This document shows, one piece after another, positions 48,122 through 58,090 of a stretch of 64,000 nt of DNA; positions within the stretch are counted from its first letter, which is position 1, and each line of letters starts with the position of its first letter. Origin of the DNA: Gentiana macrophylla (taxonomy: Eukaryota; Streptophyta; Magnoliopsida; Gentianales; Gentianaceae); NCBI GenBank assembly GCA_026214975.1, contig CM047805.1, forward strand, positions 190,039,620 through 190,103,619, written 5' to 3'. The notes beneath the pieces are model-generated. The model searched no databases, was not told the DNA's origin, and worked only from the letters and a program-made list of their open reading frames with translations. The translations under genes were made by a program, and so were the position numbers.

Positions 48122-50236
48122 CCCTGAGTCCAGGTTCCAATTTCTTCTTGTCTTGATTTATAACGCTCTATTTGACTTGGATGTTTTTAATATAAGCTTA
48201 TGTGGCTATTTATTTTTACGTAGATGTTCTGAACTTGTATGTTTACACCTTTCCATCTACGAATCCATGTTAAATAATTGATTTACTTTAATATACTTGA
48301 TTCATCTATGCAAGTTATAGTGATTTATCGGTTCTCGTAAGCTATAATCGGGTCTTTTGTTTGTTAGTAGCTAATGTCGGTTTCCGTATGCTACATACCG
48401 CCCCATGATGAATCTTTTAAGCTTTGAGACTTATGTGCTTTCTTGTTATTTTGTAACTCATATGGGTAGGCTTTCTTTGTCGGTTTTCCGTATGCTACCA
48501 TCGCGTCTTATGAGTTATATTTGTTTAGTATAGCTAACTGTTGGTTTTCCATAATGCTATCACTTTTGATGAGTCTTAAGGCGCGTCTACACTGCATTGT
48601 AATGGACGACCTTTATCGTTTATCGTAACCTGTCATTATTTGGTAGACGTTTATTTTATACATGTCATGTTGCAAATGAGTGGGCTAGTTTTCTTCCTTT
48701 TATTTTCTTTTATTTCTGCATCTCATTTAGTTGCATGTCATCTAGTTGCATTGTTCTCTTTTCTTTAAGGGCCGTAGTCACTTTGTAGGGTTGTCTTCAC
48801 AACCCGCCACCTGAGCTTTGCTTGCGTTTTCTTTTATTAGGATTACATATCATGTAGTTTGCATTGTAATGTAGTTGCACCTAGCTTACTATTTTGCAAT
48901 GTCCATGTATATGTTCCATCCTTATCTGAGCTTCATCTGAAACATCTCTATGATTTATTCTCCTTGTGTTTTCAATGTATAATTCTTTTCCCCGTAGACT
49001 CTTTTTGCAATCGATCAAGTATGCGGGACACTTTTGATAGGCGTTGTGCGCTTTCACGTCGATGTCGATTATTCTGTGATGCTCCACAAGTCTACTGATC
49101 TATTCAAGCTTACTTGGATCTGTGATGCTCCACATTTCCAAGGATAGTCAAGCAATTTTGGTTCTTCAGGGGTTCTTTCCAGAATTGCCAGCTTGGAAAT
49201 ACAATCAGCTAAGTTCCTAAACTTTCTATTTCTGTACAACTTGAGGACAAGTTGCAATCTAAGTGTGGGGGAAGGGATTAGTATCTACATTCTTTTGCCA
49301 AATTAGTCATATTTCTATGAAAAATGCTAAATTTTTCAAAATTTTTGTCACGAGTAATGTCATTTCACTTGCATGCTAGTTTTATAATCTGGCACCTTTA
49401 GTTGTTTTGATGAGTCGTGTCATGTTCTAAGAATAGATTTAGTAGATCGACACTCACTTGAATTTCATTTCACGAACCTATTAGATGAAGAACCAAATAT
49501 AAAATAGTCTCCGTTAGTTAAAGGATAGCCAATTCTCGATCTGAGATAACACTTATTTAGCATTGATGAAAGTTAAGAATTAAATCTTATACTCACAGTT
49601 AGAATCTTAGTACCTTAGTGTTCTTGAGAACCTTAAAAGTCTCGAATGTGTTAGAAAGATACACGATCAAGAGTTTCCAAAGAATTTGGGCAAGAATATA
49701 ATATCTTATATATATATATGATAAATTTCACCTCGAGTCCATTTGAATCATCGCCCAGATTGGGAGTGTGGTTTACCTTGGACAGATGGGTTTGAGTGAT
49801 CTCGGGGTGACCGCCTCTAAAGTAGGGAGAGTGTTATACTTTTGAGACGCGAGAAGTTTGTGTTTTAGAACTCGAGTCGAGTTGATCTAAACCAGTAGAG
49901 ACACGAAAGGTATTTTCTTGACACCAAGTAAAAGAATTTAAATGTGAGTTAGTTACTTTATTCTTGACAAGTAATTTTTGTAGGGTAAGTGATGTAGACA
50001 GAATAAAACTTTCGTTTATTTAACCGGATGACTGTTAGTGCTTGATTTAATACATCAAGAGAGGATCGGTGGAAGTTTAGTAGGTTCTGCACACACAATC
50101 ACCGAGTGACTTCGATTTGCTGAATACTAGCTTGTCGTGAGCACGACTACATCTAGTGTCAGGTTATGTGGATTCTTGATAGTATGTTTTTGTATTGTTT
50201 TGTTCGGGACGAACAAAAGTTTAAGTGTGGGGGTGT
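48122..50236 (+). other. Interior of the nested element without coding sequence
   Basis: No retroelement domain in any frame. It contains 'gctaccatcgcg/gctatcact' phrases repeated around 48320-48560. A polypurine-like motif 'ctaagtgtgggggaag' is at 49259-49274, and the terminal polypurine tract 'tttaagtgtgggggtgt' is at 50220-50236. Confidence 0.7.
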
Positions 50237-51751
50237 TGTTAAGGGTCAAATTGTAGTGTTTTTACCGATATATTTTATATCAAATTCCCCCATATTCTTA
50301 TGATTTTCATAGAAATCGAGTTTTATATTGAAATATTGAGTAAATGATATTTTCAATGGGTTAATTCCAAAACATATCGAATTTTATGCTTAATTGATGA
50401 TTTATTGTTAATTTGGAATTATATTACATTTTGGTATCATTTGATCATTATTTAGGAGCTTACAAGTGTTCAAGCTTGGAAGTGACAAGTGGCAAAAGGA
50501 TAAGATCTTGGAGGACAAGTCATAAATCATCTAGAATATCCAAGAGATAAGGTTTGTTACAATGGATAAGGATGGGTTGTTAAGAGATAAGGCCAAAAGA
50601 AATCATCGGATTCAGCTCTGCACAGCCAGAACTGGCGTTCTATAAGGGAACTGGCGTTCCAGAGGAGCAGAATTCAATGCCGAGCTCGAAGATACCGTGA
50701 TCGGGCGTTTCCACGGCCTGAATCGGCGTTTCTACATGCCTGGAATCCTGAGTTCAAACTCTGGCTCAAGCGTTCAAGATCTCTGCCACTAATTCCCTAT
50801 AAATACAGCAGCTCCCAATTCATTCGGGAGACATTACAGATCAGATTTTCTTCCACATACCAAAAACACAGAGCAGCCGCTCATTCTTGGCTTCAAGGCG
50901 ATCACCCAAGCCTTGTGCTTGGGTGATCCGGTTAGATTAGGTTTTACTTCTTTTGTTTTCCTTTTCTTGTTCGATCACCATGATGATCTCTCGAAGCTTT
51001 GAACTTGGAGCATCATGTAATACTTTTCAAAGAAATTTTCTATTTCTTGTCCATGGATGATCTTGTGAGTTTAATTTTAAAAGTTGTTTTCTTTCCTTTG
51101 ATTATGTGTTATGCAATCGATACTTGAAAGTTGTATTGCTATTGATGTTTACCGTATGACGAAAGTCGGTGTAAACCTTAGATCACCATAGGAAAGATGA
51201 GATTTTTAACCTTGACATAACGAAAGTTGATAGGTTGAATCTCTAGGTTGTTAGATTGAGAGATCTTGCACCTCGTTTATGATGTGTTAATCTTTAAAAT
51301 CGAGAGATAGAAGATTACTTAAGAGAGGTGAACCACAACTTGAATTAAATCATCATAAGATAATCTAGGGAAGAATTAAGGGTTGCGGGATGGTGGATCA
51401 TGTTTGTTCTATGTTATATTGCTTTAGTTGTTATCATGGGTTCGTTAGTTTTACTGTTTTTCGTAGTTGTAGTTTTATTTATTTTGGTTCGCAATTATTG
51501 TTTCCTGGCTTTGGATTAATAGTCCTCTATCCCGTTTACTTGTCTGTTTTAGTTTTAGTAATAATTAGTAGTAACAATTGAGAGAGTTAATGAAATTAGA
51601 TTTCAACAGCCCAATTCCCTGTGGATCGACCCCTTACTTATCTCGCTATACTATCAACTACCCGGTGTTTGGCCGGTTAGGAGTTAGTTTTGCATCTAAG
51701 TTAGGGTTTATAAATTTTCTTTTGTTTAAATGATGCAAAATCCTCTCAACA
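50237..51751 (+). repeat. Right LTR of the nested element (1515 bp)
   Basis: Starts TGTTAAGGG after the polypurine tract and ends CTCAACA. TATA 'cctataaatacagc' lies at 50799-50812, preceded by four GGCGTT-type motifs at 50632-50740. Confidence 0.9.
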
Positions 51752-52143
51752 ACCACCGAGCGCGACGACGACTCCAGATCACCACTAACGTGTACTAGAA
51801 GGAGGAAACCCGCTTGTAGTGATTGGCAAGCCTTTCGTATAGCTTCAACTTCACAAAGCGCTCGCGGATATGTTGCATCAACTTCATGTCGCAACCCCCT
51901 CCGCCTCACGAAGGAGCGATCCGAGATTTCGATACAAACAGAGAGTACTCTTTTCCGCTTGCTTAAGATTTTTCCCACTGGGTTTTTCTTAAGAAAGGTT
52001 TTGATGAGGCTCTACGAGTTTGTATCCCTAATCCCGAGTCCGCTCAACTTTTGTCTTCCAAGAGTGTTCGACTCACGGAGACTCGACCAAGATATACTAC
52101 TCTCTACGCCGCAACAAATTTCCGCCCGCAGAGTAGGGGCCAT
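51752..52143 (+). other. Terminal 3' part of the Tat element after the nested insertion
   Basis: Non-coding. It includes the phrase 'tttttcccactgggtttttc' at about 51970 and ends in a purine-rich 'gcagagtaggggccat' just before the 3' LTR, a candidate polypurine tract. Confidence 0.6.
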
Positions 52144-52677
52144 TGATGATCTGAACCCGACACGGTCCCATTATCCCCGGTCAACTCGCCTCGAGGACAT
52201 AAGTCAAACTCTTTCCCCGAGCATAAGCGCGGCGTCGCCGCCAACTTGATGGCCATCCCGCCATCCTCATAAGCATAAGGGGCGCCCAGCGATCAAGGGC
52301 CCATTCTATGAGAATATTAGTTAATGGAAAGTTCATAAGCTTAGATAGAGTGCGAGGCCAATCGCCATCTCAGCCGGGCATCGGCGCCATTCTAAGCACG
52401 AGTAGTCTTTTACGACTTTATCCTTTCCCTATAAATACCCCATCTGTGACATTAATAAAGATAGAGAACGACTTTAGCGCATTTATTTCTATTAGCACTG
52501 TTCTCTCTCTCTCTCTCATATTTATTGTTTTCATATTACCACCGTGAGCTCATCACCAACGTCGATAAACGCCACCGTCCGACGGCGATAACCTCATTGA
52601 TCGGAGCACCACGAAGAGGCCAGATATCCCACGTCCAAGTCTTCCTTCCAAACTACCTGACGGAAACGGACCCGTCA
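52144..52677 (+). repeat. 3' LTR of the Tat-lineage element (534 bp)
   Basis: The partner of 34573-35105, followed directly by the target duplication GTATA. Confidence 0.92.
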
Positions 52678-52965
52678 GTATAATAGAGCAGTGACATACA
52701 AAAATTTTTAGTGTCATGTAATCTTTCAGCTTATTGTACAAAAAACCTGCATTACTAATGCTATGACATCATTAAAAATGCAGTGACATGCCTTAATATT
52801 ACAGTGCCATAGAAAGACTTGTAGTGGCATGTATTAAAAAACTAAATTTAAAACTGCAGTGACGAGCAGCAATTGTGCAGTGAAATGCAATAATTAAGAA
52901 TGCCTATTCATTGAGCATGACATTTTATTGATCACAACATTCTTAATGTACTTGTAATTATTTAC
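52678..52965. other. MULE sequence resumes: Ulp1-gene intron with GCAGTGACAT copies
   Basis: Continuous with 34572 once the Tat element is removed. Several GCAGTGAC copies and T-A rich DNA, no ORF. It is probably intronic for the minus-strand gene. Confidence 0.6.
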
Positions 52966-55285
52966 CTAATGTTCTCCCATGTTTTGTAGTTTCCTTTTGG
53001 TTAGAAGACTTTGTAGATCTCTCAAGTTCCACTTTGTCATCCTTGGAATTCCTCTAGATGAGATACTCTTCTTTCCTGCTTCCGCTCTTTTTTTGTTTTC
53101 CTCTTGCACAACATCTTGTATCATATGTGTGTGCTCGCAGAACCAGTACTATAACATACCATTACATGAACTTCACTTAGAATGCAGTGACGTGATTTTT
53201 CATGCACCATTTATAATGAAATACATTTATATTGAAATGTTCAGTGAGTAGTGTACCAGGAGGAACACAGTGCATCCATTAACATATCTTGCATTTGTCC
53301 ATTTTCGATTGAGTCCATTTTGTAGTTCTTTGAGTATGTGAGATGACCAATCATATGAACTTAATCTAGTCAAGTCATCCACATAATACAGGAACCCCCA
53401 TGATATGTGCTGGCCAGAGGTGGCAAAGAACACTGTTGCAAGTAATAGAAGACATAGTAGCTTTACCGTGTCTTCTATTGATGTTGAATCCTTTTCCTTT
53501 ATCATGTCCTTTATTATTTCTTTGACAGCACTTACCTTGATTCTTTTAACATCAAAGAATATCCTTGTTTTAATGGATATGTCTGTGGATGGGTTTGTGG
53601 TCATATCTCCAACCACTGTCTTTCCATCTTCTATGCCAAAGATTAGCTTTACATCATTTCTAGTTGGCATATGATGGTGCTTGCCAATCTTGAAACCTCC
53701 TTTGTCTTTGTTGTATGTATTTATGAGGTCATCCAGCATGTCATTTTTCTTTTTCTCCAATATGACCTTCTTCTTTTCGAATGCTCTAAATATATGTCTG
53801 AATGGTGTTTCATCCATCAATTTTTCATGTTCTTTTGTTATTTTTCCCTCTATATCCTTGAATATCTGCTGTATGCTGTTAAGTGTCGATCTATATTGTT
53901 CTCTTGTTCTATAAACATGCAAAAATATGAGTTACTTCCATTATGTGACATCTAAGTAATTGTAGTTTCAATGTAAGACTAATTGACTGACATGAATTTA
54001 CTTCCATTCTTTGACATCTAAGTATTTGTAGTTTCAATGTAAGACTAATGGACTGACATTAAATTTTAATGTTATTAGTGCATTGATATGATATTTTTCA
54101 GTGTTGTGATTGTAGTGACATGATATGTTGAACATTATGAATCTACTCAGATATTATGAAATGCAGTGACATGATATTTTCAATATTGTGAATGGTGTCA
54201 CATGTTATTTTCAAGTTTATAATTCAGTGCCATCAAAGTTTTTTACTTCTATAACTATACTGAAACTTCACTCATTATGTAGTGGCATGCCATTTTCATT
54301 TATGTAAATGCAGTGAAGTTATATTTTCAATGTTATATTGCAGTGACATTCTATCATTATGCAGTGACATTCTATCAATATGCAGTGACATTATATTTTA
54401 GCGGCATTTATAGCAATATAGACGCAATGAACTATACAAACCACTTAAACCAATCAGAATGCAGTGACATGATCTCTTGTACATGAATAAACGAACCGAA
54501 ATTTGTTCAAAAATGCAGTGACCACATATTTCATTATCGAAAACTGTTACAACTTATTTCTTTGAGAATTTCAACTGACATGATATGTTGAACATTATGA
54601 ATGTACTCAGATATTATGAAATGCAGTGACATGATATTTTCAATTTTGTGAATGGTGTTACATGTTATTTTCAAGTTTATAATTCAGTGCCATCAAAGTT
54701 TTTTACTTCTATAACTATACTGAAACTTCACTCATTATGTAGTGGCAGGCCATTTTCATTTATGTAAATGCAGTGAAGTTATATTTTCAATGTTATATTG
54801 CAGTGACATTCTATCATTATGCAGTGACATTCTATCAATATGCAGCGACATTATATTTTAGCAGCATTTATAGCAATATAGATGCAATGAACTATACAAA
54901 CCACTTAAACCAATCAGAATACAGTGACATGATCTCTTGTTCATGAATAAACGAACCGAAATTTGTTCAAAAATGCAGTGACCACATATTTCATTATCGA
55001 AAAATGTTACAACTTCTTTCTTTGAGAATTTCAAGCACAATTTCAATCTCTGATTTTGTTATAATTTAATGACATGTACTCAATGACTATTGTTGTGCCC
55101 TATTATTGATTTTCCTAGCACCACATTTCAATTTTGCACAAAAAAAACCCTGTTTTCTTCTACTTCTACATTTCTGATTTTTTCTATTGTTGATATTCAG
55201 TCATAATGTATACTTACGTATTTTTCTTCGATTTTGATGCTTTTCGTCTCTTCTCCGCCGAAATCACTTGTTTTCTCCTCGCCAT
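52966..55285 (-). pseudogene. MULE Ulp1-type gene, 5' part (exons 1-3)
   Basis: Exon 1 (55285-55218) starts at an ATG and encodes MARRKQVISAEKRRKASK, a basic, nuclear-signal-like N-terminus, ending at a GTAAGT donor. Exon 2 (53908-53257) joins it in phase (2+1). It encodes a helical segment rich in K and E and then a domain with TSGQHISWGFLYYVDDLTRL and NARYVNGCTVFLL. Exon 3 (53148-52966) continues in frame with YWFCEHT. This resembles the N-terminal domain (DUF1985/plant-mobile-domain-like) found before Ulp1 in MULE-borne genes. Exon 3 ends in an in-frame TAG directly before its GTAAAT donor, where a CAG would be usual. The coding start lies about 270 bp inside the right inverted repeat, so that end may supply the promoter. 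Confidence 0.75.
54115..55034. repeat. Direct tandem duplication (2 x ~460 bp) in intron 1 of the Ulp1-type gene
   Basis: The block starting 'tgacatgatatgttgaac' at about 54115 repeats from about 54575, each ending 'ctttgagaatttcaa'. The copies differ by only a few bases. Each contains about six GCAGTGAC-type motifs, so the duplication doubled their number on this arm. Confidence 0.9.
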
Positions 55286-55552
55286 CGTCCACGATTTCGT
55301 GCCGTCACTGTCTTAATGCGATTCTTCTCTCTTCTGCTCTACTTTCGCTACTTCTTTTGTGTGGTTTTTCTTCGATTTACCTGCGATTTTTGCTTCGACT
55401 TGGCTTCAATTTTGCTTGAATTTGGGTGTTTGTCTTCGCCGTTGAAAGCTTTAATTTTTGTATATAGCGGTTTCAACTTTTTTTGCAGCGGTTCATATTT
55501 CGTAACTCCTCCTTGTTGGTTAATAGGGTTATTTTTGTCTATGTAGTAATTT

Positions 55553-55625
55553 TGTGTCCTTATAAACAAATAAGTTTCCTTAGTGTCCTATTTACCCTAT
55601 TAAGTCCAAAATGTGTCCTTTTGGA
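55553..55625 (-). repeat. Right terminal inverted repeat of the MULE
   Basis: 'gtgtccttataaacaaataag', 'agtgtcctatt' and 'ctattaagtcc' are the inverted order of the left repeat. The 'aaaaggacacattttgg' part outside it has a diverged match at the left end. Confidence 0.75.
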
Positions 55626-55659
55626 CCCTTGGCCCATTTTTATTAGGACTTGTTACGGG

Positions 55660-55808
55660 TAGAGCTATTAATGAGCCGAGTCGAGTATTTATTGTTCAAG
55701 TTTGGTTTGTTTAGATCACGAGTTTGTTCATGATTATTCGTTTTATAATAAACAAACAAAATGGAATTCAAGTAGCGAACAACTTTGTTGGTTGGTTTAA
55801 CAGCTCTA
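55660..55808. mobile_element. Short MITE with TAGAGCTRTTAA ends
   Basis: 'tagagctattaa' (55660-55671) and 'ttaacagctcta' (55797-55808) are inverted repeats with one mismatch, enclosing 'tgagccgagtcgag'-type sequence, a common plant repeat. GTTAC occurs just outside both ends (part of a decayed duplication). Confidence 0.55.
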
Positions 55809-55896
55809 GTTACAATTTTTCTCTAATTTGAGAGAATCACACCCTAATGAAATGTAACCCTCTAAAATCGAGAAAATACAAAATCAGGTCCATGTA

Positions 55897-56166
55897 AGGA
55901 TCCGTATTTATTTTCAGCTCGTGTCAGATCTGCCCTTTTTTTTAAGATAGCACGTGCAAAATTTAGAGAAAGCCCGTGTAAATTTGAACGGGCTCAACAC
56001 AGGCCACATGTAATTTCCACGTTGTACTTTCCTTTTTTTTTAAACTTAACAATGTAACAACATAAACCTCCACGTGCAAATTAATATGTGCCCGTACAAT
56101 TTTGCACGGGCTTCCTAAAAAAAAATTCAGGTCTGACACAGCTTGATAATAAATACAGAGGGATAC
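55897..56166. mobile_element. MITE-like inverted-repeat element
   Basis: Left 'tccgtatttattttcagctc' pairs with the reverse complement of right 'gcttgataataaatacagag', and 'gtgtcagatctg' pairs with 'caggtctgacac'. The inner part repeats 'gcccgtg' and 'gcacgggc' in inverted orientation. No ORF. Superfamily unknown. Confidence 0.55.
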
Positions 56167-56399
56167 CACAACCTGGTTTTATATTTTCTCTCTAAAATTG
56201 TCGAGGCAGAATCCGGAGTCTTGTTCCCTAAAAAAAATGGAATCGAGAGTCTTGTCAAACATACACACCATATGAACGATTCTAAATTTGGGCGAGCGTC
56301 ACAATTCACAACAACACAATTGCCCTCTCTTGACATGTGTAACAAGAATTTCTTTTTCTTTTATTTAGGAAAACCAACATATATTATTAAGGTAAATCC

Positions 56400-56830
56400 A
56401 TCAAATTAGCAGACATTACATCATGCGGGGGATGAGCATCCCAAGAGATGGACCCCCCCTCAGTCACGACACCATGCCTAGCAAGAAGGTGCACCGTGAT
56501 ATTACCAGATCATTTAACAAAAGAAAATTGACATGAAGTAAATGAATCCAAAGCAAAGAGACAGTCACGAGCTAGGCAACCAAGAACAGATAAATCTTCC
56601 TGTGGAAAACATAGGCCCAAGCCCATATAAGATGAGGGGCCTCATCTCCAAAACCTAGGTTGTGAGGTGAGGGAAATCCATCTCTTAATATGGTAGGTGA
56701 AACAACCACAAGTTCCCAATGTGAGACACTTTAACACTTCCGACATACGAGATAATACCTGAACGCAAGCTAAGCAGTCACTCTCGAAGATCATAGATGA
56801 TAAACTCAACCAAGAATTTCTATACAATTT
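56400..56830 (-). pseudogene. Fragment of a LINE-type RNase H-like domain (RVT_3)
   Basis: The minus strand reads FESDCLACVQVLSRM near 56785 and then, toward lower coordinates, GCLARDCLFALDSFT, NITVHLLARHGVVTE and SWDAHPPHD. This is the usual C-terminal pattern of plant LINE and related RNase H-like domains. A stop interrupts it before NITVHLL, and the upstream reverse transcriptase is missing. It ends near an A-rich tail (minus strand) toward 56355. It may derive from a 5'-truncated LINE or a host RNase H-like gene. Confidence 0.65.
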
Positions 56831-57103
56831 AAATTCATTAAATAAAGACTAACACATCTAAATGTTCAAACTTTTGACATGTCTTTATCGTCTTAAAATT
56901 TAATTTGAGTTTTTAACAGGAACTTTAAGGTTATGTTTTGACACGAGACAGTTTTGACTGAAATCACTCAACTACTTTTTTTAATTCATTATTTATTCAT
57001 TCGTATTTTACAATTTCTCTTATTGAGTAATTATTATTTATAAATAAAATTATATTAAATTATCTCTCATCATTTCGATTTCGATTTATTCACTCTACTA
57101 CTA

Positions 57104-57259
57104 CTCCTTCCGTTTTTTTAAGAGTCACATTTGAAAAAATAATAATTGATCATGTTCATCCAAAAAATGACTAATCTTAAGCTAAAAAGTGACTAAGTTC
57201 ATCTAAAAAATTAAAGTTATTTTTTCTACAAACGTGACAGTTTAAAAAAACAGAGGGAA
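57104..57259 (-). mobile_element. Stowaway-like MITE in the inverted copy
   Basis: The same element as 2601-2756, with ends CTCCTTCCG and CAGAGGGAA and flanking TA. Confidence 0.7.
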
Positions 57260-57352
57260 TATTTTTTTACCATTATTTTATTAATTATATTAATTTTCAC
57301 ACCAATTTTCAAAAAAAAAACTCAACTTTCTAATTATTATTGGCTTCGTTCC

Positions 57353-57556
57353 GGGATGTTTTTGTGTGGTGACTTCATTCGTGTGGAGTTAATGTGTAGT
57401 TCAATCTGGATGTTTTTGTGTGGTGACTTCATTCGTGTGGAGTTAATGTGTAGTTCAATCTGAACCACACAATTTCATTACATAATGCAACTGTGTGGTT
57501 TAGATTGAACCACATGGTAACTCCATACGGATGAAGTTACCATGTAAGAATTTCCC
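57353..57556 (-). mobile_element. Copy of the 150-bp MITE with an internal 54-bp duplication
   Basis: The same element as 2354-2503. Units 57355-57408 and 57409-57462 are nearly identical direct repeats starting 'gatgtttttgtgtggtgac'. Confidence 0.7.
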
Positions 57557-57835
57557 TATAATAACTATGATAGTTGCAAAAACACGCAGATTAATAAAGT
57601 AGTAATTAATTGTTTTGACTTTGATTAGATGTAGTAGATTATAATACCTTTATGAAAATGGAGTAATTAATGTTGTTGCATTTTTACCGTGTATGAAAAA
57701 ATAAAAATATGAGTTAAAAGGAAAAGTATATTAAATTTTACATTGGAAAATATTATTGCATCGCTTATTTAAGACAAATTTTTTTACAATAGTGATTTTG
57801 GAACGGAATGAGTATTTCATTTTATTTTATTGCAA

Positions 57836-58090
57836 CCTCTGTCCTAAAATATAAGCCACTCCGCCTCTTTTTATTTGTACCAAAATATAAGTCATTCTAC
57901 ATTATTAATGAAGTATTTATTATTCTTTTCTCTATCTTATCCTAATTTATTAACAATTCAACTACATTATAATCATTTCATTAATGATAGTCAAATGATA
58001 TTTTAGTAATTTCTCCTTAAAATTTATGTCATTTAACCGCTTTTTTAATCTGCGTGAAATACTTGGTGTGACTTACTATTCATGCAGATA
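57836..58090. mobile_element. Probable Stowaway-type MITE, decayed
   Basis: 'cctctgtcctaaaatataag' and 'accaaaatataagtcattct' near the left end and 'gcgtgaaatacttggtgtg' near the right are typical of this MITE type. The right terminus is not well preserved. Confidence 0.45.

Larger units (their letters stand above)
47147..51751 (+). mobile_element. Non-autonomous Athila-like LTR element (no gag-pol) nested in the Tat element
   Basis: The right LTR is complete (50237-51751, TG...CA, 1515 bp). Only the last 205 bp of the left LTR (47147-47351) survives beside the gap, with one mismatch to the right copy. The tRNA-Asp primer site (47356-47373) and the polypurine tract before 50237 are intact. 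The 2.9-kb interior has no gag, protease, reverse transcriptase or integrase. The LTR start TGTTAAGGGTCAAATTG and the 'catagaaatcgagttttata' phrase are clearly related to the Athila at 8987-20663. It would need proteins from a relative to move. The right flank is ACCAC; the left duplication is hidden by the gap. Confidence 0.88.
34573..52677 (+). mobile_element. Tat-lineage (Ogre/Retand-like) Ty3/gypsy LTR retrotransposon inserted in the MULE
   Basis: LTRs 34573-35105 and 52144-52677 share TGATGAT ... CCCGTCA ends and are flanked by a perfect 5-bp duplication GTATA (34568-34572, 52678-52682). The internal region holds degenerate gag, protease, reverse transcriptase, RNase H with an additional archaeal-type RNase H, and integrase. 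After that comes a long 3' part with an antisense ORF region and a tandem array, features described for Tat-lineage elements. It is interrupted by an Athila-like element (to 51751), so its own length is about 13.4 kb. It sits in the minus-strand Ulp1 gene of the MULE. Near-identical AT-rich LTR segments suggest a recent insertion. Confidence 0.9.
23857..55646. mobile_element. Mutator-like element (MULE) carrying a transposase gene and a Ulp1-protease gene, with nested insertions
   Basis: Related terminal inverted repeats at about 23884-23962 and 55553-55625 enclose a MURA-like transposase on the plus strand and a Ulp1-type gene on the minus strand, running convergently from the two ends. MULEs with such ULP genes are known as Kaonashi-like elements in Arabidopsis and rice and CUMULE in melon. 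A candidate 10-bp target duplication GACTTGTTRC flanks it (23847-23856, 55647-55656; 9 of 10 match). After removal of the 18.1-kb Tat element and the 2.3-kb solo LTR the element would be about 11.4 kb. Both genes carry stops or frameshifts, so the copy is not autonomous as read. The outer boundaries are approximate. Confidence 0.8.
56838..57834 (-). repeat. Right copy of the ~0.95-kb composite repeat (inverted)
   Basis: The reverse complement of 2076-3020. It is longer by about 52 bp, mainly because of a 54-bp tandem duplication at 57355-57462. Confidence 0.85.

Noticed and set aside
53405..53955. Plus-strand ORFs at 53.4-53.9 kb
   Set aside because: Antisense shadows of Ulp1-gene exon 2, which has splice sites and family resemblance on the minus strand.
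2076..57834. One giant 55.8-kb transposon with 1-kb inverted ends
   Set aside because: No target duplication at 2076/57834, and the repeat itself is a MITE composite without transposon termini.
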